From the NCBI GenBank assembly GCA_022843805.1, contig JALHMY010000016.1, positions 47,367 through 111,366 of the forward strand: a DNA stretch of 64,000 nucleotides. The letters run 5' to 3'. Of this stretch, positions 55,264 to 63,388 are shown in pieces. Position numbers and translations under genes: made by a program. The notes under the pieces are model-generated. The model was not told the DNA's origin. It worked only from the letters and a program-made list of their open reading frames with translations, and made no database searches. The DNA comes from Fuerstiella sp. Its GTDB lineage: Bacteria; Planctomycetota; Planctomycetia; Planctomycetales; Planctomycetaceae. The stretch's first letter is position 1. Every line of letters starts with the position of its first letter.

Positions 55264-55848
55264 CTGCCGAGCCTCCCTACTCTTTTGCGAACGGCATACA
55301 ACAATTGCCGTTACCAAAAATGCTGTATCTCATACACAGGACAAACCTCCTGTTGCCCGATTTTACGCGAAAACAGCGAGAGATCGAGCGGACCGGTACT
55401 CTACAAAGAACCGAAACATGCGGCAACTACATCTCCTTTTGGGCGAGCGGCAGAATTGTTTTTACCGGGAGGGCGAGGCTCCTGCCGAGCCGAGCTTTTA
55501 CCGGGAGGGCGAGGCTCCTGCCGAGCCTTTTTTCGGCTCAGCAGGAGCTTCGCCCTCCCGTCTTCAGGCTCAGCAGGAGCTTCGCCCCCCCGTCTTCGGC
55601 TCAGCAGGAGCTTCGCCCTCCCATCCGCCGCAATGATCGGTATGGTTTCAACTGCCGGTCGCCCTGGTATCGCATTTCGCAATGCCCCCTGTTCGTCGCA
55701 GCCCCGAATGGTTAAAGTAGAGGCAGTTTTCGATTGCGTAATCGAAAGCACCTGGATCAGGCAGTTGCACATCATGTTGCTTGCTGCGAAGCCCGATTCT
55801 TCCCAACCCCCTAAAACCTTACTTTAGCTCAACAGATTCGAATAAAAT
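55264..55848. other. 585-bp intergenic region containing the composite repeat element
   Basis: The region before the 96-residue gene contains the element at 55443-55662 and otherwise nothing recognisable. It must hold the promoter of the TPR gene. Frames across the element translate as repetitive peptides and are not genes. Confidence 0.55.
55443..55662. mobile_element. Composite inverted-repeat element (copy 2) with GGGAGGGCGAGGCT units
   Basis: The ends are an imperfect 24-bp inverted repeat, GCGAGCGGCAGAATTG... at 55443-55466 and its partner at 55639-55662 (reverse complement begins GCGACCGGCAG). Between them are two forward copies (55465-55492, 55501-55527) and three reverse copies (55534-55560, 55567-55591, 55597-55622) of GGGAGGGCGAGGCTCCTGCC. 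The end sequences and the right flank match copy 1 (26309-26524), while unit number differs (four against five). Confidence 0.75.
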
Positions 55849-56139
55849 ATGGCAAGGAAGACCCCAGGCAACCGCAAACCGGCTACACAGACTGAGACTC
55901 CGGAAATTGACGAAGCCGCCGAAGTCAGCGAGATGCGGGAAACGTCTGTCGATGCGAATGTGACCGACGAGACACCGTCGTCAAAACCGAAAGCAAAACC
56001 CAAAGAGGATCCGGCATCCGGCACCGGAGTTGGAATTGCCGATATTCGCAAGGCCGCAGCGTTTGCAAATTCGGTTGGAGGTCTGGACAAAGCGATGAGC
56101 CTGCTCCAAATCCTGAAGGTGGCAAAAGAAGTCCAGTGA
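55849..56139 (+). CDS. Small conserved-type hypothetical protein, 96 residues
   Basis: Starts ATG at 55849 (MARKTPGNRKPATQTETPE). Residues 1-60 are acidic, Lys/Thr/Pro-rich and probably disordered. The C-terminal 37 residues (IADIRKAAAFANSVGGLDKA, then MSLLQILKVAKEVQ) form one or two helices. It is similar in layout to short hypothetical proteins seen in many planctomycetes. The convergent kinase gene ends 130 bp away. Function unknown. Confidence 0.6.
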   Translation: MARKTPGNRKPATQTETPEIDEAAEVSEMRETSVDANVTDETPSSKPKAKPKEDPASGTGVGIADIRKAAAFANSVGGLDKAMSLLQILKVAKEVQ

Positions 56140-56269
56140 ACGCGGATCTTCTGGTGGACGGGCCTTTTTCGGCCAACGATCCTGCAGGAGCTACGAATAC
56201 CCATGGCCCATGGCTTTCCCCACAAAAGCAAATGTCAGTGTGATTGAGGGGAAAAGCAGAAGGCCGCCG

Positions 56270-57922
56270 CTAATCGACAGTTTTATTTTCGAGCGGAGCC
56301 TGAAGTGGCTGGATGCGCACAAAGTTAAGACGAGCGGACTCACCGTTCTGTGACCAGAGAGCTGAGATCCTGTCACCGTTCAAAGTTCCGCTGACACGGA
56401 CGACGCCCACTACGTCGCCTGCGGAGTTGTCGCGAATCGCTGAAACGAAGTTCCAGGAGAGTTCATTTCCATGTACGGCTCCTTCAATTCTCCATGCGAA
56501 TTCTCGCTGCTCAGAATAGTAAGTCCCCTTAAAAGTGTCGTTTGACCGTTCGTCCACCTGCAGCTCCATTTCTCCGTCCGGTACATCAGAATCCGCCGGC
56601 AGGAACTTGTATGTTCCTTTCCAGAGACTGCCCGCGGGCAAAAGCACGTCCTGCTGTTCAGCCGGAGAATTCGGAGTTGCTGCGGAATCCTTCAGCGCTC
56701 GGGAACCGTTGATGAGACTGAACAGCAGCATGACGACAAGTGTGATTCCAGCAAGGACCATTACCCATTTCAAACGCGCTGAACGTTTTCGAAGATCCGC
56801 AATATGACGGCGTTTCGTTGAGGCATTTGCAAGAGCATCCGCCATCTCGGCGGCGGAAGAGAATCGATGATCAGGCTGTTTGTTCAATGCTCGCAGGCAG
56901 ATGTCGTTCAGGTCGTCAGAAATCTCACTGCAGTGTCGCTGAGGGGGAGTAACCGGGGAATTCGCGGCCATCTCCAGCGTCTGATAGAGCGTTTTCCCGA
57001 CAAACGGCGGCTGGCCGGTAAGCAACTCATACAAAATCGCTCCCAGAGAATAAACATCCGAAGATGGCGACGACGAAGTCACGCCCTCGCGAATCTGTTC
57101 CGGCGCCATGTACTCCGGCGTTCCAGGACATTCGCCAGGCGCCGTCAGTCTCTGTTCACTGGGAGCGTTCAAAGCGAGTCCAAAGTCCGTTACCTTTGGA
57201 ATCATTCCATCCATCAGTACGTTTGCAGGTTTCAGATCCCGGTGGATAATTCCCGCCACGTGCGACGCATGAACTCCCCGACAAATCTGTTCCGCAATTC
57301 GACAGGCTTCCAGCTGAGTTAATTTTCTCTGCTCGCAGCGGGAAGACAGCGTTCCATCGGGCACATACTCCAGAATCAGTGCTGGCTGGCCCGCGACATC
57401 GACAACATCGAATACCTGAACAATATTCGGATGTTTGACAGAGGCCAGTGATCTCGCTTCCAGTTGAAGTCGGGCAATGAACTGCGAATGTTCGGCGAGG
57501 TGAGGGGCAATCACTTTTATGGCAACACTGCGATTCAATGCTACATGACGAGCGAGGTAAACACGTCCCATGCCTCCCCGACCCAGCAATTCGAGTACTT
57601 CGTATCCCGAAACCTGTGGAAAGCTTTCGCCGAACCGACCTTTGGGTACGGCAGGGCTGGCTGAGGAATTCATCCCGTCGGGATCCGTCGCCGTTCCTTC
57701 ATGCTGTGCCTGCCTCAGCGTTGTTGCCAGTTCCGCCCAGCGTTCACTGATGGGTGTCTCCAGGAAAGCAGAAACATGGCACCGAGTCAGTCGCTCAAGC
57801 TGTGTCTGGCAGCAACTGCACAATTCTATGTGTTCATCCAGCTGAGCCGCCTCTGATGGATTAAGGGCGCCTTCGAGCCACTGTGCAAGAAGGTCAGCTG
57901 TCGCACAGGATCCTGCTGACAC
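56270..57922 (-). CDS. Transmembrane Ser/Thr protein kinase with N-terminal zinc-finger (anti-sigma-like) motif
   Basis: A 550-residue protein from the GTG at 57922, preferred because GGAG lies 10 bases upstream; a TTG at 57958 is an alternative. Residues 31-38 have His-x3-Cys-x2-Cys (HIELCSCC), as in zinc anti-sigma domains. The kinase has GRGGMGRVYLA (P-loop), Lys136, HRDLKPANVL with catalytic Asp229, DFG at 246-248 and an APE segment (EYMAPEQI). One membrane helix (WVMVLAGITLVVMLLFSLIN, about 394-413) leads to a C-terminal beta-rich part of unknown type. It overlaps the ECF sigma gene by 29 bp (or 65 bp from the TTG). Kinase and sigma factor probably form one signalling unit, a layout common in planctomycetes. 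Confidence 0.88.
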   Translation of the reverse strand: MSAGSCATADLLAQWLEGALNPSEAAQLDEHIELCSCCQTQLERLTRCHVSAFLETPISERWAELATTLRQAQHEGTATDPDGMNSSASPAVPKGRFGESFPQVSGYEVLELLGRGGMGRVYLARHVALNRSVAIKVIAPHLAEHSQFIARLQLEARSLASVKHPNIVQVFDVVDVAGQPALILEYVPDGTLSSRCEQRKLTQLEACRIAEQICRGVHASHVAGIIHRDLKPANVLMDGMIPKVTDFGLALNAPSEQRLTAPGECPGTPEYMAPEQIREGVTSSSPSSDVYSLGAILYELLTGQPPFVGKTLYQTLEMAANSPVTPPQRHCSEISDDLNDICLRALNKQPDHRFSSAAEMADALANASTKRRHIADLRKRSARLKWVMVLAGITLVVMLLFSLINGSRALKDSAATPNSPAEQQDVLLPAGSLWKGTYKFLPADSDVPDGEMELQVDERSNDTFKGTYYSEQREFAWRIEGAVHGNELSWNFVSAIRDNSAGDVVGVVRVSGTLNGDRISALWSQNGESARLNFVRIQPLQAPLENKTVD

Positions 57923-58529
57923 GGCCAGATGACTCCGAATCTGAATCCAGAAGTGCAAGTTCTTCTCGCAGGAGTTTTACCATGCGACTTTTTGATTTGT
58001 AAACGCTGGCAATCGATATCTCAAGTCTGGATGCGGCTTCTGCCGCAGCAATCCCCTGCATCGCTGTCAGCTCAAACGCTTCCCAGGTCTGCCGCTCAAC
58101 CCGGCGCTGTATTCGCGAAATCGCTTCGGCAAGCAGCTCATAGTCGAACTGCTGATCAAGCTGCACCAGCAGCTCATCACGAGCCTCAATGGTTTCCAGT
58201 GATGCCAGTACCCGGGTATCACCGCTTCCGCGTTCCTGCTTCTTTGCGTAGAAGTCATTGATCGCATATTTGGCCAGCGTGTGCAGATACGCCCGGAATG
58301 TTCCCTTCACCGGATCGTATGAGAACGTCTGCATTCTGCGGGCCAGACGCAATAAAACGGCCTGGATGATGTCTTCAGAGTCTGATGCCTGCAAATTCCT
58401 GCGACGGCACCATTCGGCAATCACCGGCCCATAGAGGCTGACAAACTCGACCCATGCCGCCGAGTCATCCGGCTGGCGAAGTCGAAGCAGCAGACTGGGA
58501 CGAGTATGACGAGTTGTATCCGGCGCCAT
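57894..58529 (-). CDS. ECF-family RNA polymerase sigma factor
   Basis: A 211-residue sigma-70 group factor from the ATG at 58529 (MAPDTTRHTRPS). Region 2 is DSAAWVEFVSLYGPVIAEWC through ASDSEDIIQAVLLRLARRMQ and YDPVKGTFRAYLHTLAKYAI; region 4 is RRVERQTWEAFELTAMQGIA with the helix-turn-helix in ISIASVYKSKSRMVKLL. The linker is longer than usual, as in planctomycete ECF proteins paired with kinases. It is the first gene of a two-gene unit; the kinase reading frame overlaps its end. It is expected to be controlled by the kinase, directly by phosphorylation or by the zinc-finger part. Confidence 0.88.
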   Translation of the reverse strand: MAPDTTRHTRPSLLLRLRQPDDSAAWVEFVSLYGPVIAEWCRRRNLQASDSEDIIQAVLLRLARRMQTFSYDPVKGTFRAYLHTLAKYAINDFYAKKQERGSGDTRVLASLETIEARDELLVQLDQQFDYELLAEAISRIQRRVERQTWEAFELTAMQGIAAAEAASRLEISIASVYKSKSRMVKLLREELALLDSDSESSGRVSRILCDS

Positions 58530-58753
58530 TGAATCCGTCCGAATCCGAAACACACGAGTTCAGTTACAACAGCATTTTAGGTCGCTTCAGCGGCAACCTC
58601 ACGCCGATCGCCAGTGATTTTTAGCGAATTCCGCGGAACTCAGTGTCAGACGCTGAGGATTTGGGCTGACTGACTGTCAGAGCCCATGGAGTCAGCTTTG
58701 TCAGTGATTCCTGGAAAATGACTTTTCGTACACCTTTTCTCAGGGAGTTTAAC

Positions 58754-59542
58754 ATGAGTAATCCGGCAACGAAGAATAATCTTGAATCAGAACATTTCCT
58801 CAGCACCAGTCTGGCCGTGCGAACACGACTGACCGCCTGCCTGCGTGCAGACTCCGCCAACATTCGTCCCTTCAGTACACCCAGTCCCGCCATCGAAGCA
58901 ATTAAGAAGGGACTCAACATCGTTCAGCCGCGAATCCCGGACATGAAGAAAATTACCGATCCAGAGAACACTTTCGGTGATTCGATGGTCGCCGCTGTGA
59001 AAGCATATAAAGAATTCAATGGCATTATTCGAACCGGGCAGAAACTGGATTTTATCGTCGGGAGGGGTACTCTCGCGCGACTGGACACCGAATTGAAGAA
59101 CGCCGGAAAGACACCGGAACCAGCTCCCGTTGTCCTCGAATTCGGGTCCAAAAAATTTCGATTCAGCTTTTTCGCAAACAAAGGTGTCTTTGGTAAGGGG
59201 ACCTATAGCCTGTTTATCGGCAGCACGGAGGTTCAGGACAGCCGAAACTTTGATATTGATGAAGTGGCTGCCGGAGGAGGCCTCCTTGATGGCTTCCGGG
59301 GCGAGGTACAGGGATCTTTTTCAACAGAGAAGAAAATGGCAGTAAAGGATTTCGAATCGTCTGCCGCGTTCTTTACAGTTGTTCGGCAATCACGAACACT
59401 CTCGGGAAATATGCAACTACAAAAAGTTGTCGGCGATGGAGTGCAAAATGTGTCGTTTTCACTGCCACGGTTTCAGGACAAAAGCATTGCACTGAAAGAC
59501 GGTGCCATGGTCGTCCGCGGTCAGCTTCAGACTGGTCGATAA
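58754..59542 (+). CDS. Hypothetical protein with peptidoglycan-binding-like N-terminal half
   Basis: A 262-residue protein from the ATG at 58754, with GGGAG a few bases upstream. Residues about 30-120 resemble a peptidoglycan-binding-like helical domain: AIKKGLNIVQPRIPD, FGDSMVAAVKAYKEFNGIIR and FIVGRGTLARLDTELKNAGK keep the FG..(x)AAVKAF and VG..TL pattern. The second half (FRFSFFANKGVFGKGTYSLF, then RGEVQGSFSTEKKMAVKDFE) is beta-rich and unassigned. No signal peptide is visible. The gene is divergent from the ECF sigma gene, so the two may share control. Function unknown. Confidence 0.6.
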   Translation: MSNPATKNNLESEHFLSTSLAVRTRLTACLRADSANIRPFSTPSPAIEAIKKGLNIVQPRIPDMKKITDPENTFGDSMVAAVKAYKEFNGIIRTGQKLDFIVGRGTLARLDTELKNAGKTPEPAPVVLEFGSKKFRFSFFANKGVFGKGTYSLFIGSTEVQDSRNFDIDEVAAGGGLLDGFRGEVQGSFSTEKKMAVKDFESSAAFFTVVRQSRTLSGNMQLQKVVGDGVQNVSFSLPRFQDKSIALKDGAMVVRGQLQTGR

Positions 59543-59574
59543 GTCATCGCAACAATTGACGGGAACAGTCCGCA

Positions 59575-60705
59575 TCATGGCTGATGCTGCACAAGTCTGA
59601 GACGTTCTGCATCAAGTTCAACGCCAAGCCCAGGTCCCTGTGGTAAGGTGAGTGTTCCTCCGCTGACCGAACATCCGGTGGTATTGGCATGTTCAATGTG
59701 GAAAAACGGTCCGATGATATCGGCCGCGTATCGCTCCACGGTAATGTTGGGCAGAGCGACCGCCAGATGGGCCATTGCGCTGGATGCAATGTCCCACTCG
59801 AGGTTGCTGCCAATCGCACAATGAACTCCGGCTGCCTCGGCATAGGTAACAATCGCGACCGTATTCAGAATACCGCCATGCTTTCCAGGATAGACACTTA
59901 GAATGTCGGCCGCCCCCTTTTGTATACAGGAAATCGCATCCTGCATTGTAAAGACAGATTCGTCAGCCATCACCGGCAGTCTTGTCTGGCTGCGAACCCG
60001 GGCCAGGCCGTCAAGATCCAGTCGATGCACGGGCTGCTCGACAAACGCAACATTGTACTGTTCCAGCTGATGCGAAGCGCGAATTGCCTCGTTCACAGAC
60101 CATCCGCCATTGGCATCCACAGTCAGTCTCACATCGGGCCCAATCACTTCCCGCACACGACGAACTCTTTCGAGATCGTAATCCAGCGGGTCGTGTCCCA
60201 CCTTCAGCTTAATCGTCCGAAAGCCTTCACTAACAACCCGGGCAGCAACTTCGGCTGACTCCTGAGGTCCAACCGGCATCACAGGGAATCGCAGCGGCAA
60301 CTCCAGCGGGCGAACCGTTCCTCCGAGCAGCTGGTAAAGCGGTGCATTGAGCGACTTGCCCAGAATGTCGAACAATGCCATCTCCAGTCCGGCCATAGCA
60401 AACGGATTGCCAAAGGTCTTACTGAGTCTGGACATGCAGTGCCGGATTCGTCGGGGATCTTCTCCGATCAGCTTTGGAGCCAGGTGCTGATCGATCACCG
60501 CCTTTGCTCCCAGACAGGTCTCTCCACTCCAGTCCGGAGATCCGTTTACTTCACCAATTCCTTCGATGCCTGCGTCGGTATGGACTTTCAGCACGACAAT
60601 ATTGGAAGTAAATCGAAAGCCTTTTGTATCGCGCACGTGTCCGACGCGACGGTCGACTCCGATCCGAACGGGAATTGTTTCGATCGCCGTAATTTTCATT
60701 ACCAT
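59575..60705 (-). CDS. Enolase-superfamily enzyme, muconate lactonizing/dipeptide epimerase type (second paralogue)
   Basis: A 376-residue enzyme with a complete active site: KLKVG (Lys166, Lys168), Asp197 in TVDANGGW, Glu223 in FVEQPVH, Asp248 in MADES and Lys275 in YPGKHGG, plus IGSNLEWD. It is clearly homologous to the enzyme at 40808-41926. It is the last gene of an operon after a creatininase-family amidohydrolase (14-bp gap) and a dimethylformamidase-like protein, so its substrate is probably an amino-acid or amide-derived compound made or used by those enzymes. Reaction (epimerase, racemase or cycloisomerase) cannot be told from sequence. Confidence 0.88.
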   Translation of the reverse strand: MVMKITAIETIPVRIGVDRRVGHVRDTKGFRFTSNIVVLKVHTDAGIEGIGEVNGSPDWSGETCLGAKAVIDQHLAPKLIGEDPRRIRHCMSRLSKTFGNPFAMAGLEMALFDILGKSLNAPLYQLLGGTVRPLELPLRFPVMPVGPQESAEVAARVVSEGFRTIKLKVGHDPLDYDLERVRRVREVIGPDVRLTVDANGGWSVNEAIRASHQLEQYNVAFVEQPVHRLDLDGLARVRSQTRLPVMADESVFTMQDAISCIQKGAADILSVYPGKHGGILNTVAIVTYAEAAGVHCAIGSNLEWDIASSAMAHLAVALPNITVERYAADIIGPFFHIEHANTTGCSVSGGTLTLPQGPGLGVELDAERLRLVQHQP

Positions 60706-60719
60706 GTCCCCAAATCCGA

Positions 60720-61499
60720 TTAGCCGGCCTGGCTGATCTTTGCCTGTTCATAAAACTCAATCATTGCCGCTGCGAGTGCATCAGTTACAGCAGAAAAGTA
60801 TGCCTTACCCTGTTCGGGAGTCGCTCGATCCGGACTGTCACTGTAACCATCAATCGCCTGCCATGAACCGTGATGCTCCGTTCGGTACGGACGATAGAAG
60901 CTGCGAGGATCGGTGCTGGCCACGTTGTCCCGATGGGGCAGCGGACTTTGCACGAGGTCCGGTCGAATCTCCATCATCATCGACGTCTCAAATACACCTG
61001 CATGTCCCGGTAATCGACCGGGACGATGAGCATCCACGGCCACCAGCGCATCCCACGCCACGGTCCAGTACGACGCTGCCGCAAGGCTTGCAGGATGTTT
61101 GAGAGCCAGATCACGGGCGACCAGCTGCAAAAGTTCATTGTTGCCCCCATGTCCGTTCACAATGAAAATCCGTCGATAACCACTGATGATCAGTGACTCG
61201 GCGAGTTCATAGACCGTTCGATAATATGCCTCCGTGCTCAGCGACATGGTGCCGCCAAATGGCAGATGATGGTGCGACGAACCAAACGGCAGTGTGGGGG
61301 CCACAATCACTGGAACTGACTCGGCCGCCTTCGATGCCGCCTGACGCGTCAGCGACTCGATCGTCAGATAATCTGTCCCGACCGGTAAATGGGGACCATG
61401 CTGCTCCAGAGCCCCCACGGGCCAGACCAGCAACGCTTCAGACGCCGCGTTTCGGGACTCAGTTCGAGTGATCTCCTGAAGCAGCAAACGATTCGACAT
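60720..61499 (-). CDS. Creatininase-family metal-dependent amidohydrolase
   Basis: A 259-residue protein from the ATG at 61499 (MSNRLLLQEITR). Metal-binding residues are Glu32, His34 and Asp43 in LEQHGPHLPVGTD, His117 in VNGHGGN and Glu171 in HAGVFETS, the full set of the family. Members include creatininase, the ArfB formamide hydrolase of riboflavin-type pathways and MftE of mycofactocin assembly, all of which cleave a cyclic or linear amide. It lies between the dimethylformamidase-like and enolase-superfamily genes on the same strand with 14 and 61 bp gaps, so a role in an amide catabolic path is likely. Exact substrate unknown. Confidence 0.9.
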   Translation of the reverse strand: MSNRLLLQEITRTESRNAASEALLVWPVGALEQHGPHLPVGTDYLTIESLTRQAASKAAESVPVIVAPTLPFGSSHHHLPFGGTMSLSTEAYYRTVYELAESLIISGYRRIFIVNGHGGNNELLQLVARDLALKHPASLAAASYWTVAWDALVAVDAHRPGRLPGHAGVFETSMMMEIRPDLVQSPLPHRDNVASTDPRSFYRPYRTEHHGSWQAIDGYSDSPDRATPEQGKAYFSAVTDALAAAMIEFYEQAKISQAG

Positions 61500-61560
61500 A
61501 ATTCGTCCTTCCCAGAGTCTCAGAGGTGGTTTCGGCAACAGGCAGCGACAACACTGTCGT

Positions 61561-63261
61561 TCAGGTGCCCCCGAGCAATCGGACGATCACGTTGGCGGTA
61601 ATTCGAGAAACGGCGTCGTCAACCAGAAGACAGGGAACCCAGGTGATCGATCCTACGGAAAAGACGGCCCCGCCGCTGGCTGTTTCGTAGTGCACCATCT
61701 CGGCACCCCCTTCGTCCTGGTTCGTGCCTTTGGCCAGCAACACTGTACCAGCTGGTGAATATTCACTCATCTTGTCCGTCTCATGCCCGGACGCGCCGCC
61801 ATTGATGCGTTCCTGCAGACTCTTTTCACCAAACAGGTCGCCGTTACGCAGTCCCGTTCCGGCGTAAACCCAGTGATCATCCCGAACAACCTTGTAGGGC
61901 GCAGCTGTCATGATGCCGGTATCAGTGCAGACAACCCCCAGCAGGTTCGCTTCCGACTCGAGAGTTCGATGCATGCGGCTTTCAAGATAAACATCCGGAT
62001 TGTTCGGATCCGGCATTCCGAGCGCTCCGCCTGTGCTGGGGGCAAGCCACGTTTTGAAACGCATTCGTTCGCGGTCGAGGAAATCAACTTCGCAGTTTAA
62101 TCCGTTGCCGCCCAGATAGATCAGCCGACCTCCACGGTTCTGAACCCAGTCTTTCACACGCTGGTACATTTTCCGCGACCAGTACTCAGGGTGCACGCTG
62201 ATGATCAGAATGCGATATGCATCCAGGTCAAGTTCACCAAAATGCAGATGAGACTCTGAATAGTAGTCATAGTCAAATCCTTCACGTTCCATCCAGCCGA
62301 GAAGACGCCATTCAGCCGGGGCCATGCCACACGGCAGTCGCCCCATGATCGGATCCGTGACCTCTTCGTCTTCCCGAACAACATTGCCGGGCTCCGGCCT
62401 CTCAAACGACAGCGGCTGATAGTTTTCGTCCTGAAAACCCCACTCGTTAAATGATCCGGCATTGGTATATCGAATCAAATCCTGACGAGCATTAACCACG
62501 GGGCGATCCGGTAGCCGCTCGGCATTGACGTAATTGCTGCGGCCACCAAAGTTGTTATATGCAAGCCAGGTGTTGGTCGACGCAAGAATGGCCACAGGTG
62601 CGGATGGCTTTGCCGGAGCAACGACCCAGGGAAATGAAAAGAACTCCCCCGATTTTTCTCCTTTGGCGTGCAGATAGTACAACCCCGATCGTTCCGGTCC
62701 TGTGACAAACTGCGTGTGATGAGCGCTCCCGTAACCAATTTTGTTCCAATGCACTCCCGTCTGAGTGTAATCTCCATCGGGAGTGATCTGCACCGTAGCG
62801 CGCGGGCCATGTTCATCGAACCAGCCCAGCAACTTCACCATTTCGCGTTTCCAGCCATATCGCCACAACGTCAGCCGATAAGGCTCGGCCGAGTGAACTC
62901 GAAACTCAGATCGTTCCCCGGTGCGAACTTCCCGAGGCCAGACGTATCCAAGAATACAGTCTGACAGCAGCCGAAAGTGATACGGCTCTTCAGTATTCAC
63001 CGTCATGCTCACTCGCTTCGAACCGAACCCCGGTTTCACCAGAGTGACCTCACAGGGGCCTTCGGAAATCTCCGCAACGACTGCTCCCCGAGGCGTGGAG
63101 CGTACGATGGCTATCGTTCGTCCATCGCGTTCAAATTCGAGCAGCACATCGGCCAAAGCCACGTAGCGTTCATCACTCACATATCCGATTAGCACAGAGC
63201 GTTCCTTGTGTTGTGACTCAGCAAGGCTGAGTACCGTCTGATGTGAACTTCCGCCATTCAT
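61561..63261 (-). CDS. N,N-dimethylformamidase large-subunit-like protein
   Basis: A 566-residue protein from the ATG at 63261 (MNGGSSHQTVLSLAESQHKE); the frame is open far upstream into tandem repeats but that part is not a gene. Residues 20-150 form a beta-domain and residues about 215-566 match the C-terminal domain of dimethylformamidase: ILASTNTWLAYNNFGGRSNY, LLGWMEREGFDYDYYSESHL, LIISVHPEYWSRKMYQRVKD and GGRLIYLGGNGLNCEV. In that enzyme an iron-dependent active site hydrolyses an N-substituted formamide; a small subunit is needed there but none is encoded here. It is first in the operon with the creatininase and enolase-type genes. The true substrate may differ. Confidence 0.82.
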   Translation of the reverse strand: MNGGSSHQTVLSLAESQHKERSVLIGYVSDERYVALADVLLEFERDGRTIAIVRSTPRGAVVAEISEGPCEVTLVKPGFGSKRVSMTVNTEEPYHFRLLSDCILGYVWPREVRTGERSEFRVHSAEPYRLTLWRYGWKREMVKLLGWFDEHGPRATVQITPDGDYTQTGVHWNKIGYGSAHHTQFVTGPERSGLYYLHAKGEKSGEFFSFPWVVAPAKPSAPVAILASTNTWLAYNNFGGRSNYVNAERLPDRPVVNARQDLIRYTNAGSFNEWGFQDENYQPLSFERPEPGNVVREDEEVTDPIMGRLPCGMAPAEWRLLGWMEREGFDYDYYSESHLHFGELDLDAYRILIISVHPEYWSRKMYQRVKDWVQNRGGRLIYLGGNGLNCEVDFLDRERMRFKTWLAPSTGGALGMPDPNNPDVYLESRMHRTLESEANLLGVVCTDTGIMTAAPYKVVRDDHWVYAGTGLRNGDLFGEKSLQERINGGASGHETDKMSEYSPAGTVLLAKGTNQDEGGAEMVHYETASGGAVFSVGSITWVPCLLVDDAVSRITANVIVRLLGGT

Positions 63262-63297
63262 ATTCCGGATTCGTTCAGAGTTTCCGGCGTACGCTGC

Positions 63298-63325
63298 ATT
63301 CGCCTGCCTCCGTAGGCGTGCGAAT
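63298..63325. promoter_or_regulatory. Leader hairpin or operator upstream of the dimethylformamidase-like operon
   Basis: An interrupted inverted repeat, ATTCGC-ct-GCCT-ccgt-AGGC-gt-GCGAAT, lies 37 bp upstream of the start codon of the first gene. It could be an operator or a 5' leader hairpin. Position supports a regulatory role; nothing else does. Confidence 0.35.
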
Positions 63326-63388
63326 GGTAGCGTGAGAATAGCGTGCTCTGCGACGATATGCCAGGAAACGACAGAACGCGGTATTTTT

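Noticed and set aside
55179..55827. Two overlapping frames before the 96-residue gene
   Set aside because: They cross the TPR gene start and the composite repeat element and contain repeat-derived peptides only.
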